Source: Nevskiales bacterium
Lineage (GTDB): Bacteria; Pseudomonadota; Gammaproteobacteria; Steroidobacterales; GCA-2729495
Length of the DNA stretch: 32,854 nucleotides
Assembly: GCA_011526045.1 (NCBI GenBank)
Contig: WYBE01000005.1
Coordinates: 1-32,854, forward strand
Direction: 5' to 3'
Shown in pieces: positions 1 through 7,183 of this stretch (position 1 is the stretch's first letter; each line of letters opens with the position of its first letter). The notes below the pieces were generated by a model, which was not told the origin of the DNA, made no database searches, and was given only the letters and a program-made list of their open reading frames with translations. The position numbers were made by a program, and so were the translations under genes.

Positions 1-345
1 ATCGCGGCGAACGCAGCGGTGTAGGAGCGGCGCAAGCCGCGACGGGGCGTCGGCGCTGACCAGTCGTGTCGCAGCGGGAAACGTTGCGGTGGTCGCGACT
101 CGCGTCGCTCCTACAGGGTGCCGACCAGCGATAGCGGTGAACGCAGCGGTGTAGGAGCGGCGCAAGCCGCGACGCAAGCCGCGACGCAAGCCGCGACGCA
201 AGCCGCGACGGGGCTGCAGCGCCGACCCGTCGTGCCGCGGCGGGAAACGTTGCGGTGGTCGCGACTCGCGTCGCTCCTACAAGGGGCCGACCAACGATCG
301 CGGTGAACGCAGCGGTGTAGGAGCGGCGCCAGCCGCGACGGAGCT
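1..345. repeat. REP-like repeat cluster (intergenic)
   Basis: This gene-free stretch holds three successive copies of one composite unit, starting near 1, 131 and 297 (the last is partial). Each unit begins with 'GCGGTGAACGCAGCGG' or a close variant, followed by a direct REP-like core (21-43, 151-173, 317-339; core GGAGCGGCGCAAGCC). Units one and two also carry a diverged inverted core (92-114, 258-280). The direct and inverted cores can pair into a long hairpin. The same core appears again inside the P-type ATPase gene at 11425-11499. The arrangement resembles the REP/BIME elements of Pseudomonas and Xanthomonas relatives; no RAYT transposase gene lies in the window. Short open frames across it are translations of the repeat and are not believable genes. 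Confidence 0.85.
162..209. repeat. 12-bp tandem repeat, four copies
   Basis: Four perfect tandem copies of GCAAGCCGCGAC lie at 162-173, 174-185, 186-197 and 198-209. They are an expansion of the right half of the REP core in the second unit; units one and three carry a single copy. It looks like replication slippage within the repeat and is a candidate variable-number locus. Confidence 0.9.
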
Positions 346-363
346 TCAGCCCCGACTCGGCAT

Positions 364-708
364 TCAGCGTCCGGCTTTCTCCGCGCTGCCGCGCACCCGG
401 TCGGCCGGGTAACGGCGCTCGTTCGCTTCGATCTTGTTCCGCGCCGACTCGACGAGGTCGATGTCCAGGCGGTCGGCGAGCATGATGAGATAGAGCAGCA
501 TGTCGGCGAGTTCCGCCGCGACCGCCTCGCGTCGGGCGGGCGGCAGTGCGGCGCTCTCATCCGCGGTCAGCCACTGGAAGTGCTCCAGCAACTCGCCGCC
601 TTCCGCGACCAGCGCCATGGCGAGATTCTTCGGCGTGTGGAACTGCCCCCAGTCGCGCTCGGCGGCGAATTCGCGCAGGCGTCGGCGCAGCTCGTCGAGA
701 TCGCTCAT
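364..708 (-). CDS. MazG-like nucleotide pyrophosphohydrolase
   Basis: This 114-residue all-helical protein belongs to the MazG/dCTP-pyrophosphatase group, which hydrolyses (d)NTPs to monophosphate and pyrophosphate in the cytoplasm as a house-cleaning activity. Visible support: the acidic helix 'AEGGELLEHFQW' (E36, E39 and E42 as Mg ligands), the second acidic motif 'ELADMLLY' (E66, D69), and the C-terminal 'NKIEANERRYP' (K92, N95) typical of the short RS21-C6-like subgroup. The length matches that subgroup (about 110-120 residues). A -10-like TAATAT lies 6 nt before the ATG with no ribosome-binding site, so the mRNA may be leaderless. It is transcribed alone, with the REP cluster at its 3' side. 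The exact nucleotide substrate cannot be read from sequence. Confidence 0.85.
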   Translation of the reverse strand: MSDLDELRRRLREFAAERDWGQFHTPKNLAMALVAEGGELLEHFQWLTADESAALPPARREAVAAELADMLLYLIMLADRLDIDLVESARNKIEANERRYPADRVRGSAEKAGR

Positions 709-714
709 GGCCGG

Positions 715-720
715 ATATTA
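715..720 (-). promoter_or_regulatory. -10 box of the MazG-like gene, leaderless geometry
   Basis: TAATAT on the minus strand ends 6 nt before the ATG whose A is at 708. With usual spacing, transcription would start on that A. No clear -35 box or Shine-Dalgarno sequence is seen. Confidence 0.45.
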
Positions 721-844
721 GCAGGCGCGGGCAGGGGACCCGGGCCCCCCGTGTGAGCGCAAGCGCCGCAGGCAGAGGTCAGCCGGCGGACGCGACCGGC
801 CGGCGCGCCTGTGCCCGGGGGCTTCCCGGGCGTCACGGCGCGGC

Positions 845-850
845 TACAAT
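845..850 (+). promoter_or_regulatory. -10 box of the lipoprotein operon
   Basis: TACAAT lies 9 nt before the ATG at 860, with only C-rich sequence and no Shine-Dalgarno between. Transcription would start within about three bases of the ATG, giving a leaderless or nearly leaderless mRNA. The -35 region is weak. Confidence 0.4.
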
Positions 851-859
851 GGCGCCCCC

Positions 860-1072
860 ATGAACACAAACCCGCTCGCGTTCCTGGCCCTGCTGATGGT
901 GGTTGCGCTGCAGTCAGCCTGCGCGGCCGATGCGCCCGAAGGACGTCGGGCGCGGGTGGCCGGCGGCGAGACGGTGGCACTGAGCGTATCAAAGCAATCG
1001 CCTGCCGAGTGGGCGGCCATGCGGCCCGCGGTCGACGCCCTGAAGCCCAGGATTCGCGGGAACCAGGAATGA
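860..1072 (+). CDS. Small putative lipoprotein
   Basis: This 70-residue protein has a type II signal peptide: M-N-T-N-P, a hydrophobic stretch (residues 5-18) and a lipobox-like 'LQSAC' with the cysteine at residue 21. The remaining 49 residues are polar and match no family I recognise. Its stop overlaps the start of the next gene (ATGA at 1069-1072), so the two are translationally coupled. The role is unknown; it might accompany the membrane protein encoded next. Being this small, it rests mainly on the lipobox, the upstream TACAAT and the overlap with its neighbour. Confidence 0.6.
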   Translation: MNTNPLAFLALLMVVALQSACAADAPEGRRARVAGGETVALSVSKQSPAEWAAMRPAVDALKPRIRGNQE

Positions 1073-1605
1073 GCAACGGAGCACCGGGCGACCCTGGGCC
1101 GCTCGAGCGCTGGATCGAGACCCTGCTCTTTGCCAGTCGCTGGCTGCTCGCGCCGCTGTACATCGGGCTGTCGCTGGCGCTACTCGCGCTCGGCATGAAG
1201 TTCTTCCAGGAGGCGTTCCACGTCCTCACGCACGCATTCACCTCCACCGAGGCGGACCTGGTCCTGACGGTGCTCGCGATGATCGACATCGTGCTGGTCG
1301 GCAGCCTGATCGTGATGGTGATGTTCTCGGGCTACGAGAACTTCGTCTCGCGCATCGACGCCAGGGCAACCGACACGCTCGGCTGGCTCGGCAAGCTCGA
1401 CGCCGGCACGCTGAAGCTCAAGGTTGCCGCTTCCATCGTGGCGATCTCCTCGATCCACCTGCTGCGCGTATTCATGGATGCCCACCAGGTACCGAACGAC
1501 AAGATCATGTGGTACGTGATCCTGCACCTGACGTTCGTCGTTTCGGCCGTGTTGCTCGGTTTACTCGATCGCATCGCTTTCGCCGCCCATCGAGACCACA
1601 AGTAG
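1069..1605 (+). CDS. UPF0114 family membrane protein (YqhA-like)
   Basis: This 178-residue inner-membrane protein matches the UPF0114/YqhA family by its N-terminal '[17 protein letters not shown]', the '[24 protein letters not shown]' helix and the '[19 protein letters not shown]' segment. Four hydrophobic segments are visible (about residues 20-45, 68-90, 117-140 and 143-165). The family function is not established. The start is the ATG at 1069 overlapping the preceding stop; a longer reading frame upstream is just the antecedent gene in another frame. Its TAG stop overlaps the GTG start of the following gene, so three genes form one tightly packed operon. Confidence 0.9.
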   Translation: MSNGAPGDPGPLERWIETLLFASRWLLAPLYIGLSLALLALGMKFFQEAFHVLTHAFTSTEADLVLTVLAMIDIVLVGSLIVMVMFSGYENFVSRIDARATDTLGWLGKLDAGTLKLKVAASIVAISSIHLLRVFMDAHQVPNDKIMWYVILHLTFVVSAVLLGLLDRIAFAAHRDHK

Positions 1606-2633
1606 TGCCCGAGTTCGGCGTCGTGATGGAGCCTTCGCCGGGTTACACGGCAAGGCTCGCGGCGGAACTAGAATCCATGGGCTTCGACGCGCTCGCCTGC
1701 CCGGATACGCAGTGCCTGGGTCCCGATCCATATGGTCAGCTGAGCCTTGCGGCTGCGCGCACCAGCCGCATCGCGCTCGGCACCGGCGTCACCAACCCGT
1801 ACACGCGGGACGCTTCGGTGACCGCGGGAGCGCTTGCCACGCTCCAGATCGAGTCGGGCGGGCGGGCCCGCTGCGGCATCGGCCGCGGCGATTCGTCGGC
1901 CGCGCATATCGGCCGGCGCAACGCGAAACTCGCGGAGCTGCGCCTCTACTGTGAACAGCTGCGCGGCTACCTGCGGGGTGACCGGGTGATGCGCGGTGAG
2001 ACCGCTTCGCGGCTGCGCTGGCTCGCTCCGGGTGAGCTGCCGCTGGTGCCGATCGACATCGCCTGCACTGGCCCGGCGGCGATCCGCATGGCTGCCGATA
2101 TCGCCGACCGGGTTTCTTTTGCGGTCGGCGCAGCACCCGAACGCCTGCGCTGGGCGCTCGACACGCTGAACACTCGCCTCGCCGAAACCGGCCGTGACCG
2201 TGCATCGCTCGGCGTCGGCGCCTACATCAACCTCGTCTGCGATCCCGACGAGCAGCGTGCCATCGATCTCGGGCGCATGATTGCCGGCATGCTGGCGCAT
2301 TTTGCGGGCATGAAAGATGCGCCCGTCGAGCACCTGCCGCCGCGCCTGAAGGTACTCGCGGTCCGCATGAAGGCGGGCTACGACATGGCACGTCATGCAC
2401 AGAACGACGGGGAGCATCTCGCGCTGGTGGACGATCAGTTCGTCGACTGGTTCTCCATCTGCGGCCCGCCGTCGAAGTGCATCGAACGACTCGGCGAGTT
2501 GCTGGCCATGGGGCTCGACCACGTGTATCTGCTCGGTGGCTCGCCGGTGCCGGGCCCGCACGGCGCACGCCAGGAGGCGATGGTGCGCCAGACGCGGTGG
2601 TTCGCGGAGCAGGTGATGCCGAAGCTGCGCTAG
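1605..2633 (+). CDS. Luciferase-like (LLM class) flavin oxidoreductase
   Basis: This 342-residue protein has the TIM-barrel signature of the bacterial-luciferase/F420-oxidoreductase superfamily: first strand 'EFGVVMEPSPG', then 'ELESMGFDALACPDTQ', 'RIALGTGVTNPYTRD' and 'GRARCGIGRGDSS'. Such enzymes use FMNH2 or F420 to oxidise or reduce small organic substrates. I chose the GTG at 1605 because it keeps the whole first beta strand and overlaps the UPF0114 stop codon (TAGTG). The ATG at 1626 would cut off that strand, and the longer open frame back to 1509 runs through the neighbour's coding region. The substrate cannot be inferred. Confidence 0.85.
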   Translation: MPEFGVVMEPSPGYTARLAAELESMGFDALACPDTQCLGPDPYGQLSLAAARTSRIALGTGVTNPYTRDASVTAGALATLQIESGGRARCGIGRGDSSAAHIGRRNAKLAELRLYCEQLRGYLRGDRVMRGETASRLRWLAPGELPLVPIDIACTGPAAIRMAADIADRVSFAVGAAPERLRWALDTLNTRLAETGRDRASLGVGAYINLVCDPDEQRAIDLGRMIAGMLAHFAGMKDAPVEHLPPRLKVLAVRMKAGYDMARHAQNDGEHLALVDDQFVDWFSICGPPSKCIERLGELLAMGLDHVYLLGGSPVPGPHGARQEAMVRQTRWFAEQVMPKLR

Positions 2634-2638
2634 GCGCC

Positions 2639-2668
2639 GCGCGGTCAAGGTCCGCGCAGGAGTTTTTT
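2639..2668 (+). terminator. Possible terminator between convergent genes
   Basis: A 6-bp GC stem (GCGCGG/CCGCGC, 2639-2644 and 2652-2657, loop of 7) is followed five bases later by six T residues (2663-2668). It lies just past the luciferase-like gene and covers the last codons of the convergent MerR gene. The T-run is displaced from the stem, so the terminator would be weak. Confidence 0.35.
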
Positions 2669-3466
2669 CAGCGCGCGTGCGGTGGCGTCGGCCAGCGGCG
2701 CGTCTTCGGCCGACAGGCCGCGTACCGAGAGGTAGACCCGGCTGGTGATCGGAATTTCGGTCCATTGCTCCGCGGCGCCCGGCAGCAGGCGCCGTCCGGA
2801 CATGGCCGGACGGATTTCGAGTTCGCGCAGCAGGGTGCCGAGGTCGGTGTCGCCCGCCTCGAGGGGTGTTCGGGACGGAGCGGGTGCCGGTGTCGCCGAC
2901 GCGGGAGTCGCGCCGACGGGCGGCGGGGCGGCCAGTGCGGGTCCGGTCGCCGCCGGCGCGGTTCCGCTCGGGGCGAACCGCTGGCGGACGTTGGCATCGG
3001 CCAGGCCGAACGCGCGGCGTTCCCGCGGCGGCGGATCGGCGGGCCTGGTAAGCGCTGCCGGGCCCCCGGTATCAGGCGCTGGCGGGGTAGCGGCCGGCGG
3101 CGGCATGGGTGCGGGGCTGTCGGGTGGAGCAGGCGCCGTGTGTACGGCAACGGCGAGTAGCGGTTCGACCTCCGCTACCGGCATGCTGCGGTCCAACAGA
3201 TCCTGCAGCCCGGCGGTGTCGCGGGCAGCCATGGCTCGCCGGATGTCGGCCAGGGTCACGTTCAGCAACTGGCCACGCTGCTGTAACTCCTTGACTCCTC
3301 TGATGAATTGCAGGCGGGTCAGGGTTTCGCCCGGGTAGCGGGTATTGGGTCCCCGCCGCCCCGGCCGCTCGATCAGGCCCTGCTGGATGTAATAGACGAT
3401 GGTGCGCCGATCGAACCCGGTATGGCGGGAAAGCTCCGCGACAGAGTGACTGCGCCCGGCTGACAT
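2645..3466 (-). CDS. MerR-family regulator with long Pro/Ala linker
   Basis: This 273-residue protein begins with a MerR-type winged helix (residues 6-78): 'SVAELSRHTGFDRRTIVYY', 'QGLIERPGRRGPNTRY', then the recognition of 'LTRLQFIRGVKELQQRG'. A roughly 95-residue Pro/Ala-rich, apparently disordered linker follows (about 108-205). A small C-terminal domain ends the protein (206-273, 'LGTLLRELEI...YLSVRGLSAEDAPLADATARALKKLL'). There are no cysteines, so it is not a classical metal sensor, and no effector-binding domain is recognisable. The gene is probably leaderless and autoregulated: a good promoter places +1 on the ATG, and a dyad occupies its spacer. The target genes are unknown. Confidence 0.8.
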   Translation of the reverse strand: MSAGRSHSVAELSRHTGFDRRTIVYYIQQGLIERPGRRGPNTRYPGETLTRLQFIRGVKELQQRGQLLNVTLADIRRAMAARDTAGLQDLLDRSMPVAEVEPLLAVAVHTAPAPPDSPAPMPPPAATPPAPDTGGPAALTRPADPPPRERRAFGLADANVRQRFAPSGTAPAATGPALAAPPPVGATPASATPAPAPSRTPLEAGDTDLGTLLRELEIRPAMSGRRLLPGAAEQWTEIPITSRVYLSVRGLSAEDAPLADATARALKKLLRGP

Positions 3467-3472
3467 GCTCTG

Positions 3473-3501
3473 AGACTAGGTGAGTGTATAAACACTGTCA
3501 A
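3473..3501 (-). promoter_or_regulatory. Promoter and spacer dyad of the MerR gene
   Basis: On the minus strand a perfect TTGACA (3496-3501) is followed after 17 bp by TAGTCT (3473-3478). The start codon A (3466) is the seventh base after the -10, which predicts a leaderless transcript. The dyad AGTGT-N4-ACACT (3483-3496) lies within the spacer, partly touching the -35, a natural place for autoregulation. Confidence 0.6.
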
Positions 3502-3581
3502 TAAACGATCACGGCGGAAGACTGCCGATGGGGGGGCGAGTGTGGTGGCGAGCGGCCCGGCCGGCGGTTGCGGGCTAGGTA

Positions 3582-4100
3582 CTAACAAAACCAGCGTGAG
3601 CCGGGATACTTCCGCGCGAGCCAGCGGTCGAGCCCGAACCACTGACCCGAGGGCCAGATCACGAACACCAGGCTCAGCAGGAAGAACGGGATCAGCGAGG
3701 CGTCGTAATAGCCGCCGAGCGACAGATTCACCAGGATGAAAAAACTCAGGGCCGCCGCCCAGCGCGTGGTGAGCCCGAGCAGCAGCCCGATGCCGACGTA
3801 GAGTTCACCGAAGGTCACGATCCAGGCGACCGCTTTGTAGAGCGGTATGGCAAACGCCTGCAGGTAGGCGACCTGGAAACTGTCGGGATGCATCTCGGTG
3901 AGACGGTCCTCGAAGATGCGTTTCAGGATGTCGGTGGTGAGCCAGCCCTTGGCGAGCTTGTTGACTCCGGCGGCCAGCCAGAAGAGCCCGAACAGCAGGC
4001 GGAAAACGCTGTTCAGCACTACGCCGGTCATCCGCAGCGGATGCCGGCCGATGAAGCTGCCCGACCGAGGGCCGGGCGGCGTACCGGTGGCGCTATTCAT
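3582..4100 (-). CDS. DoxX-family membrane protein
   Basis: This 172-residue protein has four hydrophobic helices and the DoxX/SURF4-like hallmarks 'RLLFGLFWLAAGVNKLAKG', 'TFGELYVGIGLLLGLTTRWAA' and 'NLSLGGYYD'. Members sit in the inner membrane and have been linked to oxidoreductase complexes and thiosulfate or quinone metabolism, but specific roles are rarely known. I start it at the ATG at 4100: this overlaps the preceding gene by only 8 bp, while the upstream in-frame ATG at 4145 would lie inside that gene. It is the last gene of a three-gene operon with the nitrilase-like protein and a small secreted protein. Confidence 0.8.
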   Translation of the reverse strand: MNSATGTPPGPRSGSFIGRHPLRMTGVVLNSVFRLLFGLFWLAAGVNKLAKGWLTTDILKRIFEDRLTEMHPDSFQVAYLQAFAIPLYKAVAWIVTFGELYVGIGLLLGLTTRWAAALSFFILVNLSLGGYYDASLIPFFLLSLVFVIWPSGQWFGLDRWLARKYPGSRWFC

Positions 4101-4671
4101 CGCCGCTCGTCGCAGGCGCGCGGGACTGCATGGCGGCGATCGCATCCCATAGCGGCAATCGCGCGCAGTAGCCGAGCGCCTCGCCGCTGGCCGACCGGCG
4201 CCAGCGCCGATTGCGACGATCGATCTCGCGACCGTCGCTGGTGCTCAGCAGTGCAGGCTCGAGTGCGACCCGCATCCGTGCCTGCACGGGCGGCTGCCAC
4301 TCGCCGTTCGCCACGTCATACACCGTGACGGGTCGCTCATGGCCTGCCGCGAGCGAAGCCGAACTGAAATTGCTGATGAACCACTCCCAGATAGTCGACA
4401 CCTGGGACCAGAAAGTGCGCGTGTGCAAATGGTAGAGCGTGAAGCTGCCGTCGGCTGGTACCGCAGCCGGCGCGATGGGGGCCTGCGCCGCCTCGCAGAT
4501 GACTGCCGCTTCGCACATGGTGCAGATCTCGCCGAACTGGCCCACGAGGAAGTAGCCGTCGTACTTCTTCTGGTTTACCTGCGCGGTTGCGGGCAACGCC
4601 AGTCCGAACAGGCACGCGGCGGCAAGGCCGGAGAGAAGCCGCGGCGCCGTGGTGTCCGGTCGCAGCCGCAT
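4093..4671 (-). CDS. Secreted protein of unknown function with Cys cluster
   Basis: This 192-residue protein has a clear signal peptide (about residues 1-30, ending A-T-A-Q). The mature N-terminus carries 'GEICTMCEAAVIC', three closely spaced cysteines that could bind metal or form disulfides, and is followed by 'YHLHTRTFWSQVSTIWEWF'. The C-terminal third is Arg-rich. I recognise no family. Its ATG overlaps the nitrilase-like stop by one base (TGATG at 4669-4673), and its end overlaps the DoxX start, so the three proteins are probably made together. The shared exported or membrane location suggests a periplasmic function. Confidence 0.7.
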   Translation of the reverse strand: MRLRPDTTAPRLLSGLAAACLFGLALPATAQVNQKKYDGYFLVGQFGEICTMCEAAVICEAAQAPIAPAAVPADGSFTLYHLHTRTFWSQVSTIWEWFISNFSSASLAAGHERPVTVYDVANGEWQPPVQARMRVALEPALLSTSDGREIDRRNRRWRRSASGEALGYCARLPLWDAIAAMQSRAPATSGDE

Positions 4672-5801
4672 CAGCGCCAGCGGTCCTTCTCGTCGAGGAA
4701 GCGCTTGGCATCGCGCAGGCTCGTGGGCAGGTAGCTGCTGAACAGGCCCGGCGCGTGCCGCGGCTGATACTGCCGGAACGCCGCTTCGTACAGCGGCATG
4801 TGCACATCGGGGATGCGGTGGCCCGCACGGAACTGCGCCATGGGAATGTGCGCCTCCACGTCCTGCTCGAACCGGGAGCCGGCCTTCGCGAGTTCTTCGC
4901 CGCGCGGGCCGTAGATTGCTGTGCCGCCGGAGCGCCCGCCCGGATCGTCGAGGAAGCCTGGGTTGCCCGGTGAAACGGCATTGTTGACGATCACCGAGTA
5001 GACGCGGTTGTAGCGCGACACCATGCGGATGTCCTCGGCTTCGAAGCCGCCCGAGGCGGTACGCAGCAGGATCTCCGCGCCCTTCATCGCCATGACACGG
5101 AAGAGTTCCGGCTCGAGTTGCGTGGACGAAGTGGCGAGATTGCCGATGTCGGTCCGGTGCACCGGCACGATCGCGTCTTCGCCGTACATCTCGACGTAGC
5201 GGTCGAGCACGTTGTACACAGTGGTGGTCACCAGCTCGAAGCCCGGGAATACGCCGACGATATTGCGCGCCTTCCAGTCGCGGGCCACGAGCTCGCCTTG
5301 TGGCCCGATGATCGAGGTGATGCTCAGTACGTGCCCGGGCCAGTCGGCATCGCGCGCATAGGCGCCGAACTGGATGTAACAGCCGTACTTTTTCGCCTTG
5401 GCCGCGATCGCCTCGGTCTCCGGCCCCGGCAGGTCGATCGACAGCCGTTCCAGTTCGCGCCGGTCCCAGGGGTTCCAGCCCTGCAGCGGGAACTCGTGGA
5501 AGCAGAGGAGATCCTTGGTGCCGCCGTAGAACTGCATCTTGTCGATGAGCTCGAGCATGTGGGCGAGGTTCTCGCGGATGCCCTTCGCCGGCGATGCCCC
5601 ATCCACCGCCCGGATACGCGACTGCACGGCTCCGACCGCGACCGTGTCCCGGCGCAGCGGGACGCGTGTGTACTCGCGGCCGTTGGCCGGCACGGAGACG
5701 GCTCCTGGCGAGCGCTCCTGTGCCCGCGCGCCGCCGGCTCCGGCGAGCGTGGCAGCGGCGGCGACGAACAGCCGGCGGGAGAGCGATGGCGGCCTGGTCA
5801 T
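4671..5801 (-). CDS. Tat-exported nitrilase-superfamily protein lacking the catalytic Cys
   Basis: This 376-residue protein starts with a twin-arginine signal (SRRLFVAAAATLAG, R9-R10, cleavage near A-R-A-Q28). It then shows the carbon-nitrogen hydrolase fold: 'LLCFHEFPLQGW' supplies the catalytic-type Glu (E103) and 'LVARDWKARN' the Lys (K177). Where the family has the nucleophile ('IG..iC.D..FPEL.R'), this protein reads 'IGNLATSSTQLEPELFRV', with T224-S225-S226-T227 and no cysteine. Its only cysteines are C100 and C141, outside that loop. It is therefore either a non-hydrolytic relative or one using another nucleophile. It is the first gene of the operon that also encodes the small Cys protein and DoxX. 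Relatives with true cysteines cleave amides or nitriles. Confidence 0.8.
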   Translation of the reverse strand: MTRPPSLSRRLFVAAAATLAGAGGARAQERSPGAVSVPANGREYTRVPLRRDTVAVGAVQSRIRAVDGASPAKGIRENLAHMLELIDKMQFYGGTKDLLCFHEFPLQGWNPWDRRELERLSIDLPGPETEAIAAKAKKYGCYIQFGAYARDADWPGHVLSITSIIGPQGELVARDWKARNIVGVFPGFELVTTTVYNVLDRYVEMYGEDAIVPVHRTDIGNLATSSTQLEPELFRVMAMKGAEILLRTASGGFEAEDIRMVSRYNRVYSVIVNNAVSPGNPGFLDDPGGRSGGTAIYGPRGEELAKAGSRFEQDVEAHIPMAQFRAGHRIPDVHMPLYEAAFRQYQPRHAPGLFSSYLPTSLRDAKRFLDEKDRWR

Positions 5802-5897
5802 GACGGTCTCCTCTGGTACGAGTGGTGTGCCGAAAATACCGCGGCGCGCATGCAGTCTGGCGTTACTGCACAGGCCCGAAAACCGGAAGCACGGGCG

Positions 5898-6449
5898 CTA
5901 CCGCGACTCCTCTGCCCGTTGCACGTAGTCGCGCGCGAGCTGTTCGAGGTCCGGGCTCACCAGCCCAATGGTCCTCGCTTCGGCGACCGCGGTCTCCAGC
6001 GGGACGCCGCCATCGAGCACGCGCCAGGGAATCCAGACTGCTCCGACGCGGTTGGCGGTTCGACAGTGCAGCAGTAGCGGTTCCATCGTCGTATTGAGCA
6101 GTCTGCGCACTTCGGTGAACACCGCGTCCGCCTGCTCTGCGGTGCCGTTCCACGGCACATCGTGATACTCGAGGTCGAGACGCCCGGCCGCGGCGCGTTC
6201 GTCGAATCCCACCGCTTCGTCGGGCAGGCGCAGCGTGACCACCGTGTGTGTGCCGTGCGCGCGGGCGAGCGCGAGATCGGCCTCGCCGGGCTGGCCTGCC
6301 AGCAGCAGGTGTCCAAATGCGTGCACGGGAGTGGTGGCGCCCAGTGCGCTCGCGCGCAATGCGGGCGCGCCACCCTGGTCGGCTACGGCCATTACGGGGA
6401 TCGCTGCGAGCAGGAGGCTCAGGCTGGCGGCCATTCGGTTGCTGCGCAT
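5898..6449 (-). CDS. Exported phosphatase-like / Blh-type (DUF442) protein
   Basis: This 183-residue protein has a signal peptide (MAASLSLLLAAIPVMAVA). Its domain resembles the beta-lactamase-hydrolase-like/DUF442 branch of the dual-specificity phosphatase fold. Supporting motifs are 'GHLLLAGQPGEADLALARAHG', 'TVVTLRLPDEAVGFDE' and the Cys-loop 'LLHCRTANRVGAVW' (Cys followed by Arg after four residues, as in Blh proteins, instead of the five of true tyrosine phosphatases). The start at 6449 follows a GGAGA at a good distance and gives a normal signal peptide; the upstream ATG at 6491 does not. The substrate is unknown. It is divergent from the CbiM-like gene. Confidence 0.75.
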   Translation of the reverse strand: MRSNRMAASLSLLLAAIPVMAVADQGGAPALRASALGATTPVHAFGHLLLAGQPGEADLALARAHGTHTVVTLRLPDEAVGFDERAAAGRLDLEYHDVPWNGTAEQADAVFTEVRRLLNTTMEPLLLHCRTANRVGAVWIPWRVLDGGVPLETAVAEARTIGLVSPDLEQLARDYVQRAEESR

Positions 6450-6522
6450 GGTGGACAGTCTCCGGTCGTCGACGGGTTCTTTATATCCCAAACCGTTGCG
6501 CTGCGGTTAAGCTGGCGCGCCC

Positions 6523-7182
6523 ATGGAACTCACTGCTGCAACTCTCGCGCCCGGCTGGCTCGGCCTCGGCGCCGTGCTCGCTGGCACGGTACTCATCGCT
6601 GCTGCGCGCACGGCACCGTGGTCGCGATTGCGCAGTGCCGAGATGCAGCATGCATTTGCGGCGGGCTGCGTGGCCGTCATGCTGCTGTGGACGATCCGCA
6701 CAGGTCTCGAGATCGCGCCGGGTTATCACTTCTTCGGCGTCACGACGCTCACGCTGATGTTCGGCTGGCAACTCGCCTGCCTCGCCTCCGTGCCCGTGCT
6801 CATTGCCGCGTGCCTGCTCGGGCACGGCGACTGGGCCGCGCTCGGGGCCAATGCGCTGGTCCTGTTCGTGCTGCCGGCCGCGGTGACCTGGGCGCTGCTC
6901 CAGGCCGTCCGGCGCTGGCTGCCGCGCAATTTTTTCGTCTACATCTATCTCAACGCTTATCTTGGCGCCGCCTGCGCCATGGCGGCGGGCAGTCTCGCGA
7001 TGGCGGCCATCCTCGCTGCGGCGGGTACGCTTGGTGACGGCGTGCCGTGGGGTGATTACCTGCTGTTCCTGCCGCTGCTGTCGCTGGCGGAAGGGTTCAT
7101 CAACGGCATCGTGCTGACGGTGCTGGTCGCCATCCGGCCACACTGGGTGTGGACTTTCGACGAAGCGCGCTATTTCGCCTGA
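6523..7182 (+). CDS. CbiM-like energy-coupling-factor permease, orphan
   Basis: This 219-residue polytopic membrane protein matches the CbiM/NikM-like permease family by 'AEMQHAFAAGCVAVMLLWTI', 'GYHFFGVTTLTLMFGWQLA', 'RRWLPRNFFVYIYLNAYLGAA' and 'LLFLPLLSLAEGFINGIVLTVL'. In real CbiM/NikM proteins the N-terminal Met-His segment enters the core and binds Co or Ni. Here the N-terminus is M-E-L-T-A-A-T with no early histidine. No cbiN, cbiQ or cbiO partner is present nearby and no cobalamin riboswitch is visible upstream (the space to the divergent gene is 73 bp). It may carry another substrate or act with a distant ECF module. It is convergent with msrB, separated by one base. Confidence 0.75.
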   Translation: MELTAATLAPGWLGLGAVLAGTVLIAAARTAPWSRLRSAEMQHAFAAGCVAVMLLWTIRTGLEIAPGYHFFGVTTLTLMFGWQLACLASVPVLIAACLLGHGDWAALGANALVLFVLPAAVTWALLQAVRRWLPRNFFVYIYLNAYLGAACAMAAGSLAMAAILAAAGTLGDGVPWGDYLLFLPLLSLAEGFINGIVLTVLVAIRPHWVWTFDEARYFA

Positions 7183-7183
7183 T

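Noticed and set aside
1..345. CRISPR array
   Set aside because: The repeats are long composite units with inverted cores and no unique spacers of even length; no cas gene is present. They fit REP/BIME elements.
111..560. Possible genes across the repeat cluster (111-560 minus, 118-306 plus)
   Set aside because: The predicted peptides are translations of the repeat (Ala-Ala-Thr-Gln units) and overlap the MazG-like gene in another frame.
6450..6522. Cobalamin riboswitch upstream of the CbiM-like gene
   Set aside because: The space is only 73 bp and lacks a B12-box; it must also hold the promoter of the divergent gene.
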